From contig MTNP01000044.1 in NCBI GenBank assembly GCA_002011475.1, positions 1 through 43,872 on the forward strand: 43,872 nt of DNA. The letters are read 5' to 3'. Shown here piece after piece: positions 9,878 to 19,410 of the stretch. Every line of letters begins with the position of its first letter. Position 1 is the stretch's first letter. Below the pieces are notes generated by a model that saw nothing but the letters and a program-made list of their open reading frames with translations, ran no database searches and had not been told where the DNA came from. A program made the position numbers and the translations under genes. Source of the DNA: Dehalococcoides sp. JdFR-54. Its GTDB lineage: Bacteria > Chloroflexota > Dehalococcoidia > JdFR-54.

Positions 9878-10855
9878 TTAGTCCATATCGAGCTTCAGTT
9901 CCCCTTGGTGAATCACTGCCTCGCCATCCAGCTCCAGGGTGGGATTCATCACTACCATATCGTAGTGCCCGGCCGCTACCACCCGACCTCCCATATAAGC
10001 ATTAGTGCCGAGCGCCACATGAATTGAGCCTGCCACCCCCTCATCGCTCAACATACTGTTCTCCAGCTTGCATTTTGGGTTCATACCGATGCCCAGTTCG
10101 GCCACGTTATAGATTTCCTTATCGTTCAGGCTGGCCAGCAGTTCCCGGAAGGCGCGGGCTATCCTGCCCTCGCCCTCGATATTGACGGCATAGCCATGGG
10201 CAAATGTTACCTTTACGGGCTCATCCACCAATCCCACACCGGGAATGCTGCCATCACATATGAGAACCCCGTTCCCGGTCCCCTCTACCGGGGCGATACT
10301 GGCTTCCAGGCAGTGAGCCGCAGCCACGTGCTCTGTATTGGCGAACCCGGTGAGGGCCCTGCCCCGCCGCCCCTCCAGGGATACGGTGAAATCGGTTCCC
10401 AGCCTGGAGGTGAGATGGGCCGTCCCGGCCTTGGTTAGTAGCTCTGCCAACCTCTCTATCTTCGGCCTGATAGCAACGAAGTCCGCTGACAAACCTTCGT
10501 GGAGCAGGATGTCATCATCGGCCTCAGGGAGAATGGTTACCCTGGCCCCTGCCCTCTGGGCTTCGAACCGGGCTTTGGTATGGGAGATATTAAACCTCGT
10601 GGGGGCGATAATGGCATCGGCCTCTTTCATAGCACTGGCTACTATAGCGGGCAGCTCTTCGCCATGTACCCTGGCGGGCGGCATGGCCAGGAGGAAAGGT
10701 CGAGCCTCGGCGAACTCGATGGCAGAGCAAAGGACCTTGCCAACCTGCACAGTGCCGTAATCACAAAGGACCAACACCTTCTCTCCCGGCTTGACGCCCG
10801 TTAACGTCTGCACAATGGTTCTTGCTCCCTTCAGCATAAGTATGTCCCTGGTCAT
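9878..10855 (-). CDS. M29 aminopeptidase / NicX-like metal-dependent protein
   Basis: About 325 residues with the fold signature shared by M29 aminopeptidases and 2,5-dihydroxypyridine 5,6-dioxygenase (NicX). Early VKPGEKVLVLCDY is typical of both. The metal-binding C-terminal half shows NVAELGIGMNP, SMLSDEGVAGSIHVALG and AGHYDMVVMNP, giving candidate ligands Glu, Glu, His, His and Asp. The start is the ATG at 10855, with AAGGAGGTG 7 bases before; a longer frame from 10960 lacks any ribosome site and runs across the promoter. It is the first gene of a three-gene minus-strand unit. Peptidase and ring-opening dioxygenase cannot be separated from sequence alone. Confidence 0.72.
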   Translation of the reverse strand: MTRDILMLKGARTIVQTLTGVKPGEKVLVLCDYGTVQVGKVLCSAIEFAEARPFLLAMPPARVHGEELPAIVASAMKEADAIIAPTRFNISHTKARFEAQRAGARVTILPEADDDILLHEGLSADFVAIRPKIERLAELLTKAGTAHLTSRLGTDFTVSLEGRRGRALTGFANTEHVAAAHCLEASIAPVEGTGNGVLICDGSIPGVGLVDEPVKVTFAHGYAVNIEGEGRIARAFRELLASLNDKEIYNVAELGIGMNPKCKLENSMLSDEGVAGSIHVALGTNAYMGGRVVAAGHYDMVVMNPTLELDGEAVIHQGELKLDMD

Positions 10856-10879
10856 ATAAGCCACCTCCTTGGTGCAGAT

Positions 10880-10909
10880 AGCATATCCCGTCCTGCGCTC
10901 GTTCGTCAA
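10880..10909 (-). promoter_or_regulatory. Promoter of the NicX-like cassette
   Basis: On the minus strand TTGACG (10909-10904) and TATGCT (10885-10880) are 18 bases apart. The -10 is about 24 bases before the ATG, leaving a short leader that holds the strong AAGGAGGTG site. Confidence 0.55.
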
Positions 10910-11051
10910 TGGCGCCCAACCGCGGACAACGCCAGACCTCGCCGACATCCAAAAGGGCATGGGGCAGAAGACCGCTGGCGGGACCTGACGTCATTGCGAA
11001 TATTCCTCGAGGTGAATTTTTTGGTATTTACCGAACCGTCCGCAAACTTGC

Positions 11052-11093
11052 TTGACAAGGCGATTATCCGTTGATAAAGTTATCTCTATCAAC
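11052..11093 (+). promoter_or_regulatory. Promoter with overlapping palindromic operator
   Basis: TTGACA (11052-11057), 17 bases, TAAAGT (11075-11080). The palindrome GTTGATA-N10-TATCAAC (11070-11076 and 11087-11093) straddles the -10 and the expected start site; within it GATAA-AG-TTATC is a second palindrome. This looks like a repressor operator. It reads toward the TRAP remnant and dehydrogenase pseudogene. Confidence 0.55.
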
Positions 11094-11106
11094 AATCTGG
11101 CCTAAA

Positions 11107-11135
11107 ACTTGCCCTTGGGTAGCCCGAGGGCAAGT
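11107..11135 (+). other. Strong hairpin downstream of the promoter
   Basis: ACTTGCCCT-TGGG-TAG-CCCG-AGGGCAAGT forms a 13-bp stem (one T-G pair) with a 3-base loop. It starts about 20 bases after the predicted transcription start. No T-run follows, so it is not a standard terminator; it may be an attenuator part or a transcript-stabilising hairpin. Confidence 0.5.
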
Positions 11136-11187
11136 ACTAAGCGATTTGGCAACTCAGTGGTAGGGGCTTTTCTGAGCCGGACAGAGG

Positions 11188-11404
11188 GCTATTATCCTGT
11201 TCTGCGTCACTTTGCAAACCGCATTCCTGACGCCGCCGTACGGAGGCGGGCTGTTTATTCTGAAAGGAGTTGCCCCAGGGAAGTGACCATGGGCAATATC
11301 TGGCGCGCCGCATATATGTTCGTACCCTTACAGCTGGTAGGTTTAGCCTTTTGCGTGCTATTCCCCCACTGGTTTTGTGGCTGCCCTCCCTCACGGTCAG
11401 GTGA
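11188..11404 (+). pseudogene. C-terminal remnant of a TRAP transporter large permease (DctM type), frame-disrupted
   Basis: Three reading frames joined end to end give a recognisable DctM C-terminus. Frame A, 11188-11283: AIILFCVTLQTAFLTPPYGG then GLFILKGVAPG, the classic NLQTSFLTPPFG-FYLKGVAPP motif. After one missing base, frame B from 11283: VTMGNIWRAAYMFVPLQLV and the last membrane helix. After a second break near 11365, frame C: PPLVLWLPSLTVR ending at TGA 11402-11404, the usual WLPSL terminus. Nothing TRAP-like is visible before 11188, so most of the permease (normally over 400 residues) is gone. No DctP or DctQ gene is in the window. It indicates past uptake of an organic acid by this locus. 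Confidence 0.75.
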
Positions 11405-11458
11405 AGATCGAAGGTGACTCGGGAGGTTTTCAAAAATACTGCATTTAAGGAGGGGACG

Positions 11459-12354
11459 ATGAAGAAACTCGGTTTTATCGGCTGTGGCACCATGGGCAAA
11501 CCCATGGCTTTGAATTTGATCAAGGCTGGATATTCCATCACAGCCTACGACCTCAATCCCGAGCCCGTAAAGGAATTGGAAGCCGCCGGCGCTACCGCCT
11601 CCCAGTCCCCGCGCGAGGTGGCGGAACAGGCCAACATCATAATTACCATGCTGCCGTCTTCGCCCGATGTGGAGCAGGTATTGTGCGGCCCCCGGGGCAT
11701 ACTGGAGAATCCGCAGAGGGGCACCATTATAATTGATATGACGACTGGCGACCCCATGGTCAGCCGGAGGTTGGCCGCTTTGGCTGCCGAAAGGGGCTAG
11801 ACATGCTGGACGCCCCGGTTACCGGGGGCCAAAGGGGGGCAATAGCTGGCACCCTCACCATTATGGTGGGAGGCAAACAAGAGACATTCGAGCGGTGCAA
11901 AGACATCTTGCAGGCAATGGGGCAGAACATTGTCTATGTCGGCGAGAGCGGGATGGGGGCTGCCGTCAAGCTCACCAACCAGATAATAGTGGGGATAACC
12001 GTGCTTGCTATCGCCGAAAGCGTTATCTTCGGGGCAAAATTGGGTATCGACCCCAAGATCCAATTCCAGGTTCTGAGTACGGGCGTAGCCAGGAGCTTCA
12101 TACTGGAGAACCTTTATCCCAGCCCCGGCATTGTGCCCCATAGCCCTGCAAGTCACGACTTTGCCCCTGGTTTCATGACCTCCCTGATGAGTAAAGATAT
12201 GGGTCTCATCATGTCTGCCGCCAATGAACTGAAGGCGCCATTAATGATGTGCAGCCTGGCCCATCAACTCTATGAGGCAGCCTGTGCTGGCGGCTTGGGG
12301 CAAAAGGACATGTCATCGGTGATCAATCTCCTTCGGCGGCTAAGTGGCGATTAG
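11459..12354 (+). pseudogene. 3-hydroxyisobutyrate dehydrogenase / tartronate semialdehyde reductase family, frameshifted
   Basis: NAD(P)-dependent beta-hydroxyacid dehydrogenase family. The ATG at 11459 follows AAGGAGGGG and opens with FIGCGTMGKPMALNLIKAGY, the Rossmann motif. Frame 1 stops at TAG 11798-11800 just after AAERG. The family's next motif, DMLDAPVTGGQRGAIAGTL, continues at once in another frame from 11800 and runs to 12354, including GAAVKLTNQ with the conserved catalytic lysine and the all-alpha C-terminal domain. One missing base near 11791-11800 explains everything. Without it the protein would be about 298 residues, the normal length. The break falls within the nucleotide-binding domain, so two working halves are unlikely; an assembly error is the main alternative. 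Confidence 0.8.
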
Positions 12355-12421
12355 CGGAGAAGCGACACAAACCTCAGATGAGGTCTCCTCTAAACAGTTC
12401 GGCACCGATGTGGGGTCAGGA

Positions 12422-12724
12422 ATGATAGAAGTTACGGTTGAAATCGTCTCCTGGCTGAAGGATGCGTTCGATAAGAAGGGGCCGGGCAGGCTCATTCTGC
12501 ACGAGGCCATCGCCCCGGGCACCTCCATCATGGATTTGATTCAACTTATGGCCGACAAATACCCGAAGTTCGCCAAGGAAGCCCTTGACGACCGAAAACA
12601 GGAGCTGAGTGGCAGCATCGCCGTGATCTTGAACGGAAGCTTTGTGTCATCCCTGGCCGAACTGAATACGGGGCTGAAAGAGGGGGATATCGTAACTTTT
12701 CTGCCCGCCTTCTCGGGGGGATGA
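12422..12724 (+). CDS. MoaD/ThiS-like sulfur carrier protein
   Basis: A 100-residue ubiquitin-fold protein ending in the required Gly-Gly (FLPAFSGG). The pattern VEIVSWLKDAF at the start, SIMDLIQLMADKYP and the LNGSFVSSLAELNTGLKEGDIVTFLPAFSGG ending (read in segments) matches MoaD-like proteins that carry a C-terminal thiocarboxylate for pterin dithiolene formation. It stops 12 bases before the AOR gene, so the natural inference is that it serves assembly or supply of the tungstopterin/molybdopterin cofactor of that enzyme. The ATG at 12422 is chosen; in-frame upstream sequence to 12344 shows no family similarity. Confidence 0.82.
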   Translation: MIEVTVEIVSWLKDAFDKKGPGRLILHEAIAPGTSIMDLIQLMADKYPKFAKEALDDRKQELSGSIAVILNGSFVSSLAELNTGLKEGDIVTFLPAFSGG

Positions 12725-12736
12725 AAGGAGGAGAAT

Positions 12737-14587
12737 ATGGGCGCGAAGCTGTATGGGGCTACAGGCAAGGTCTTGAGGGTTGACCTCAGCCAGGGACGGA
12801 TATGGGAGGAGGTTTTGGACGAAGCCACCCTCCGCAAATACTTCGGTGGCACCTGCCTGGGGGTCAAGTACCTCTGCGATGAGGTGGACCCCAAGAGCGA
12901 TTGGTCAGACCCACAAAATCGCCTCTTCATCGGCTCCGGGCCTCTGGGCGGCACCAGGGTCCCTGGTTCGGGCACCATCTCCTTCGTGACCAAGGGGGCC
13001 CTGACCAATGCTGCCTCCTCCACCCAGGCCAACGGGTTTTTCGGGACCTTTTTGAAATTTTGCGGCTTCGATGCCGTCCTATTTCAGGGAGCCGCCCCCG
13101 ACTGGAAATACCTATATATTCACAATGGTGTGGCTGAACTGAGGGATGCCAGGCATCTCCTGGGTCAGGATACCTGGCAGACCGAGGAATCCATCAAGGG
13201 TGAGCTGGGCTATACCGAAAGGAATATGAGCGTCTTCAGCATCGGGCCCGCTGGAGAGAATCTGGTCAAATTCGCCGGCATCATCGGGGATCGGGGGCAT
13301 GTGGCCGCCCATAATGGGGTGGGGGCGGTCATGGGCTCCAAGAAGCTCAAGGCCATCGCCGTCGCCCGGGGCAAGGGCAAGGTGGAGGTGGTGGATGATA
13401 AGCAGCTTACGGCCATAGCCAAACAATTGGTGGAGAGCGCCCGAACCGAGGCCGGGGTGGTTTTCCACTGGGGCACCAGCCGCGCCATATCCGTTGCCGA
13501 GCCTGCCGGCTGGCTGCCGGTAAAGAACTATACTACCAACGCCTTCCCGGAGCATGAGCTTTTCGTGGGCGACCGCGTCCGGGCCGTCTTCGAGACCAAG
13601 AGCTACCCCTGCTGGGCCTGCCCGTCCCATCACCGCGAGCTCATGAAGGTCACCGAAGGCCCGTATACGGGCTACTTCGGCAAAGAGCCCGAGTACGAGC
13701 AGTGGGCGGCCTGGGGCCCGCAAATCTATCAGAAGGACCCGGGAGCAGCGGTTATGCTCAGCAACGAAGTGGATCGCCTGGGGATGGACGCCAATGAAGC
13801 GAGCTGGGTGGTAGGTTGGGTTATGGAATGCTATGAGAAGGGCATCCTCACCCAGAAAGACCTGGATGGCCTGGAGATGACCTGGGGCAATGCCGATGCT
13901 ACCCTTGGCTTGCTCAAGAACATCGCCCATCGCCGTGGTTTTGGCAACCTGCTGGCCGAGGGGGTGAAATACGCCGCCGAAAAGGTGGGGGGCGAGGCCG
14001 TAAATATGGCCATCTGCACCGGTAAAGGCAACACGCCCAGGGGCCACGACCATCGCGGCAAGTGGTGGGAGATGCTGGATACCTGCGTTTCCAACACCGG
14101 GACACTGGAGACGCAGCTCTTATTCCTCGATCTGGGCATTTATGGGCTGCCCAAGCAGATCGACCCCTTCTCCTGGGAGCAAGTGTCGGCCGCCGTAGCC
14201 AAGACCAAGGGCGCTCTGCAGTTTGTAGATTCCCTGGTCACCTGCTGGTTCATCACCAGGGGTGACCTTCCCCTGCTGTGTCAGGCAGTGAAGGCAGCTA
14301 CCGGGTGGGATGTGGATTTCGAAGAGGCCCTCAGGGTAGGGCGCCGTGCCGTCAACTTGATGAGGTTTTTCAGCATCAAGCGGGGACTAACGCCAGACCT
14401 GGAGCAGCCATCCCATAGATACGCCTCCACACCGGTGGACGGGCCGGTGAAGGGCAGAACTATTTTGCCCCACTGGCAGCAGATGATAAGCAACTACTAT
14501 CAACTGATGGGCTGGGATAAGGAAACTGGATTGCCCCTCCCCGAAACGCTGAGGGAACTCGGGCTGGAGCATCTTATCGCCGACTAG
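12737..14587 (+). CDS. Aldehyde:ferredoxin oxidoreductase family protein (tungstopterin enzyme)
   Basis: A 616-residue AOR-family enzyme; members oxidise aldehydes to acids or act on aromatic acyl compounds, passing electrons to ferredoxin. The N-terminal domain shows GATGKVLRVDLSQG, FGGTCLGVKYL, GSGPLGGTRVPGSG and AHNGVGAVMGSKKLKAIAV (read in parts), typical pterin-binding motifs. The 4Fe-4S region is C292-x2-C295 followed by PSHH, then C450 in DTCVSNTG; the third usual Cys (+4 after C295) is His299. PRGHDHRG precedes C450. The ATG has AAAGGAGGAG upstream and lies 12 bases after the MoaD-like gene. Substrate is not determined; the closest type could be the branch including benzoyl-CoA-reductase-like BamB proteins, but this is a guess. 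Confidence 0.9.
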   Translation: MGAKLYGATGKVLRVDLSQGRIWEEVLDEATLRKYFGGTCLGVKYLCDEVDPKSDWSDPQNRLFIGSGPLGGTRVPGSGTISFVTKGALTNAASSTQANGFFGTFLKFCGFDAVLFQGAAPDWKYLYIHNGVAELRDARHLLGQDTWQTEESIKGELGYTERNMSVFSIGPAGENLVKFAGIIGDRGHVAAHNGVGAVMGSKKLKAIAVARGKGKVEVVDDKQLTAIAKQLVESARTEAGVVFHWGTSRAISVAEPAGWLPVKNYTTNAFPEHELFVGDRVRAVFETKSYPCWACPSHHRELMKVTEGPYTGYFGKEPEYEQWAAWGPQIYQKDPGAAVMLSNEVDRLGMDANEASWVVGWVMECYEKGILTQKDLDGLEMTWGNADATLGLLKNIAHRRGFGNLLAEGVKYAAEKVGGEAVNMAICTGKGNTPRGHDHRGKWWEMLDTCVSNTGTLETQLLFLDLGIYGLPKQIDPFSWEQVSAAVAKTKGALQFVDSLVTCWFITRGDLPLLCQAVKAATGWDVDFEEALRVGRRAVNLMRFFSIKRGLTPDLEQPSHRYASTPVDGPVKGRTILPHWQQMISNYYQLMGWDKETGLPLPETLRELGLEHLIAD

Positions 14588-14596
14588 AGACAGGGT

Positions 14597-14635
14597 AGCC
14601 CGAAGGGCGTGCCCAATGGGCACGCCCTTCGGGCT
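14597..14635 (+). terminator. Terminator hairpin after AOR
   Basis: Perfect 18-bp inverted repeat AGCCCGAAGGGCGTGCCC with loop AAT, followed by ATTTAATAT. The T-run is weak but the stem is very strong, nine bases after the AOR stop. Confidence 0.8.
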
Positions 14636-14653
14636 ATTTAATATCCTGCCATG

Positions 14654-14682
14654 TTGCTTAATTATCTGTTGCGGCGTATAAT
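14654..14682 (+). promoter_or_regulatory. Promoter of the small membrane protein gene
   Basis: TTGCTT (14654-14659), 17 bases, consensus TATAAT (14677-14682). A leader of about 90 bases leads to the ATG at 14777; nothing else is evident in it. Confidence 0.5.
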
Positions 14683-14776
14683 GAAATGCCGTTTATTGTG
14701 AATAAATTCGTTATCCTGGCGCTGGCAGCCCCATGCTGTGGTTAGCTCCAGGACACGAATCCCAGGTGGTAACGAG

Positions 14777-15250
14777 ATGCAGAATAAGAAACTCCTGACT
14801 CTGCGGATATGGGGCGTGGTAACCGTCACCATCCCCATTGTGGCGGCCATGGTCCGCTTTGCCTGGAACTTCGCTTCACCCGGATCGGCGGATGGCTGGG
14901 CTATGAACATCCTGCTCCTGCTGGCGGCCTGGGGCGCCTATGCATTTTTCCTCAGCCTCGTTATCCAGCCCAGCCTCAGGCTGCTACAAAGCCTGCCCCT
15001 CAGGGTATTGGGCTCGCTGGTATTTACAGCTGCCCTTGCTGGTGCCATCATACACCTTATCCGCTTCGTCCCCTCTCCCGAGGCCACCTCACCCCTGAGC
15101 ATAACCATAGCCGTAATGCTTATGGTGACGATGGCCAATTTCTATCTGCTGGCGCTCTGGTTTTTCTGGGCCTTTTTGAAGGTGGAGAAAGAGACGGCTT
15201 TGGGGGTTGAGAGACAGGCGCAGACACCAACGGGAGGGGACACCGACTAA
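14777..15250 (+). CDS. Unrecognised four-helix membrane protein
   Basis: About 157 residues with four predicted membrane helices (roughly 9-28, 43-62, 75-95 and 105-130) and a polar, hydrophilic C-terminal tail of about 25 residues. No motif or family is recognised. The chosen ATG follows AGGTGG by about eight bases; a GTG at 14738 is in frame but unsupported. It is alone between the AOR terminator and the uvrB promoter, so it is probably monocistronic. Confidence 0.65.
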   Translation: MQNKKLLTLRIWGVVTVTIPIVAAMVRFAWNFASPGSADGWAMNILLLLAAWGAYAFFLSLVIQPSLRLLQSLPLRVLGSLVFTAALAGAIIHLIRFVPSPEATSPLSITIAVMLMVTMANFYLLALWFFWAFLKVEKETALGVERQAQTPTGGDTD

Positions 15251-15305
15251 CGGCAGCCGGCAGCCCCGGCGAGACCACAGGCCGGCTGGCTGCAAATTCC
15301 CCAAT

Positions 15306-15334
15306 TTGCCCACAAGCTGGATACAGGTTATACT
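15306..15334 (+). promoter_or_regulatory. uvrB promoter
   Basis: TTGCCC (15306-15311), 17 bases, TATACT (15329-15334). The start codon is 19 bases after the -10, giving a leader of about a dozen bases without a clear ribosome site. No LexA box was recognised. Confidence 0.5.
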
Positions 15335-15353
15335 TTTCTTGGTTCGATGAGCC

Positions 15354-17342
<1,989 letters not shown>

Positions 17343-17374
17343 GCAGCCTCGAGGCTGGGCAAGGAGGTCCTCCA

Positions 17375-18142
17375 ATGGATTTGGGCATAGCCGGCAAGGT
17401 GGCCATAGTCACTGGGGCGGCGGCTAAACTGGGCAATGGCCGGGCCATCGCCCTGGCCCTGGCCCGGGAGGGGGCCGATGTGGCCGTCGCCGATATCGAC
17501 ATTGCCGGGGCAGAGAATGTGGCCAGGGAGATCCGGGAAATGGGCCGCCGCAGCCTGGCCCTACAGGTCGACCAGGGCGATTATGAGGCGGTGGCTGCCG
17601 CCGCGGCCAGGATAGCCGAAGAGTTGGGGCCTATAGATATCCTGGTGAACAACGCCGCCATCCTCAGCAACATAGCCCTGCTGGATAAGATGGAGGTTTC
17701 GGCCTGGGACCAGGAGGTGAAGGTCAACCTCTCCGGCCCCTATTACTGGATCAGGGCCGTTTTCCCGGGGATGGCGGAGCGGGGCTGGGGGCGCATCGTG
17801 AACATATCCTCAGTGGCTGGACTCTCCGGCGGCGTTGGCCAGGCGGGTTACGCCTCCACCAAGGCCGGGCTGGGTGGCCTGGCCAAGACCGTGGCCCTGG
17901 AGGGGGCCCGCGCCGGGGTCACCGCCAATACGCTATACCTGGGCATCATCGAAACCGAGGGCGCCAAGGGGAACATCAGGCCCGATATGTGGGAGCGTAT
18001 CGTCAAGAGGAACGCCATGCGCCGCCCGGGCACGGTGGAGGAGGTGGCCAATATGGTGGCCTTTCTGGTCTCCCAGCAGGCCAGCTTCCTGACCGGGGCC
18101 GATATCATAATGGATGGCGGCCAGAGCCTCTTCGTGTTTTAG
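17375..18142 (+). CDS. Short-chain dehydrogenase/reductase
   Basis: A 255-residue classical SDR, cytosolic and NAD(P)-dependent. Visible motifs: cofactor-binding TGAAAKLGNG, DIDIA giving an acidic residue after beta-2 (suggesting NAD preference), NNAA, catalytic Ser in NISSVAG (about 145), and YASTK with Tyr159 and Lys163. The ending ASFLTGADIIMDGGQ is typical of FabG-like members. AAGGAGG stands before the ATG. Substrate is unknown: a 3-oxoacyl or an alcohol is possible. It sits 32 bases after uvrB on the same strand but is functionally unrelated; it converges on radC. Confidence 0.9.
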   Translation: MDLGIAGKVAIVTGAAAKLGNGRAIALALAREGADVAVADIDIAGAENVAREIREMGRRSLALQVDQGDYEAVAAAAARIAEELGPIDILVNNAAILSNIALLDKMEVSAWDQEVKVNLSGPYYWIRAVFPGMAERGWGRIVNISSVAGLSGGVGQAGYASTKAGLGGLAKTVALEGARAGVTANTLYLGIIETEGAKGNIRPDMWERIVKRNAMRRPGTVEEVANMVAFLVSQQASFLTGADIIMDGGQSLFVF

Positions 18143-18147
18143 GGCCT

Positions 18148-18858
18148 TTAGCCAAACCCCAGCCCTCGCTCCTTGAGGCTGACGTACCTCTGCTGGCCGA
18201 TGACAATGTGATCCAGCACCTCAATATCCAGCATCTTGCCCGCGGCCACCATCTGCTCGGTGACCTCGATGTCCTCGGTACTGGGCGCCGGGTCGCCGGA
18301 GGGGTGGTTGTGAACCACGATCACCGCCGGGCAATTCTGCCTTACCGCTTCCCGGAAGACCTCGCCCACCCGGATCAAGGAGGCGTGGACGCTGCCCCGG
18401 TAGACCTCAGGGATATCCATGACCTGGTTTTTGGTGTTGAGGAGGATAACGCGGAGCTGCTCTTGTTCCAGCAGGCCCATCTCCCCCAGCAGCAGATTGG
18501 CCACATCCTGGGGTGAGTGCACTGTGGCCCGTTCCTGGGGCTGGGAGGAGAGCAATCTTCGCCCCAGCTCCAGGGCAGCTTTGGCCTGGGCGGCCTTGGC
18601 CTGTCCCACGCCATGCTGGGCACAGAGTTCGCTGAAGCTGGCCCGGGCTAGGCCAGCCAGGCCACCATAGTGGGCCAGCAACCGCGCCGCCAGGTTCAGC
18701 ACATTCTCAGAGGGGGTGCCCGTGCGCAGCACGATGGCCAAGAGCTCGGCGGTGCTCAACGAGGAGGCGCCCAGGCGCTGGAGACGCTCTCGGGGGCGTT
18801 CTGAGGGTGGCATTTCCCTGATCATGGGCTGATAGGCAACCTTAGACGGCGGGCTCAT
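18148..18858 (-). CDS. radC: RadC family JAMM-domain protein
   Basis: A 236-residue protein with an N-terminal helix-hairpin-helix region ([30 protein letters not shown]) and a C-terminal JAB1/MPN-like metalloprotease fold. The JAMM signature appears as [16 protein letters not shown], with the His-x-His and Asp ligands intact. The cellular role of RadC is not settled despite its old DNA-repair name. It lies 56 bases after rplL on the same strand with no terminator between, and has AGGGAGG before the ATG, so it may be transcribed from the ribosomal operon. The reading converges on the SDR gene with a 5-base gap. Confidence 0.93.
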   Translation of the reverse strand: MSPPSKVAYQPMIREMPPSERPRERLQRLGASSLSTAELLAIVLRTGTPSENVLNLAARLLAHYGGLAGLARASFSELCAQHGVGQAKAAQAKAALELGRRLLSSQPQERATVHSPQDVANLLLGEMGLLEQEQLRVILLNTKNQVMDIPEVYRGSVHASLIRVGEVFREAVRQNCPAVIVVHNHPSGDPAPSTEDIEVTEQMVAAGKMLDIEVLDHIVIGQQRYVSLKERGLGFG

Positions 18859-18914
18859 ATCTGGCCTCCCTTTGCATTCGGTCGAGGCGAGCTAACCGGC
18901 CCCCATATCCCGAA

Positions 18915-19409
18915 TCATTTTATCTCTACTGTAGCCCCGGCCTCCTCCAGCTTTTGCTTGGTAGCCATGGCCTCGCTCTTGGGCACGCCCTCCTTCACGG
19001 GCTTGGGCGCCGCTTCCACCAAGTCCTTGGCATCCTTGAGGCCCAGGGTAGTCACCTCCCGCACCGCCTTGATCACATTGATCTTGTTGGGGCCCGCCTC
19101 CTTCAGGATGACCGTGAATTCGGTCTGCTCCGGGGCGGGAGCGGCCTCGGCCTCTGCCGGGGCGGCAGCGGTTGGGGCAGCAGCCACTGCCACCGGCGCC
19201 GCAGCGCTGACCCCGAACTCGGCCTCCAGGGCCTTCACCAGCTCGCTCAGTTCCAGGACCGTCATCCCCTTGATGGCGGCGATGAGGTCATCCTTGGACA
19301 GGGGCTTGGCCTCAGCGGGGGTCTTCTTCTTGGTGGCCTTGGCCTCTCCCTCTGCCTTGGCCGTCGGTTCCGGCTTTGTCGCCTCGGTTTCGGCGGGATT
19401 GTCAGACAT
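18915..19409 (-). CDS. rplL: 50S ribosomal protein L7/L12, N-terminally extended
   Basis: The stalk protein that recruits translation GTPases. The C-terminal domain is standard: [39 protein letters not shown] and the end [12 protein letters not shown]. The N-terminal dimer domain [21 protein letters not shown] starts only at about residue 36, and the hinge is long and Ala/Pro-rich. The total of 164 residues compares with 120-130 in most bacteria. The extra first 35 residues are Lys/Glu/Ala/Thr-rich ([17 protein letters not shown] and so on). The AAGGAGG ribosome site overlaps the rplJ stop codon and fits the first ATG, so the extension seems real. A later start would need an internal codon without a ribosome site. 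Confidence 0.95.
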   Translation of the reverse strand: MSDNPAETEATKPEPTAKAEGEAKATKKKTPAEAKPLSKDDLIAAIKGMTVLELSELVKALEAEFGVSAAAPVAVAAAPTAAAPAEAEAAPAPEQTEFTVILKEAGPNKINVIKAVREVTTLGLKDAKDLVEAAPKPVKEGVPKSEAMATKQKLEEAGATVEIK

Positions 19410-19410
19410 T

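Noticed and set aside
11109-11417. 102-codon plus-strand frame
   Set aside because: Its ends cross other frames of a better-supported TRAP remnant; only the middle is meaningful.
11789-11803. Programmed -1 frameshift in the dehydrogenase gene
   Set aside because: The bases before the stop do not form an X-XXY-YYZ slippery site in the right phase, and this family is not known for frameshifting; mutation or error is simpler.
11107-14635. The hairpins at 11107 and 14597 as copies of one repeat family
   Set aside because: They share only GGGTAGCCCGA-type bases near the loop or stem; the rest differs and the positions are explained as a leader hairpin and a terminator.
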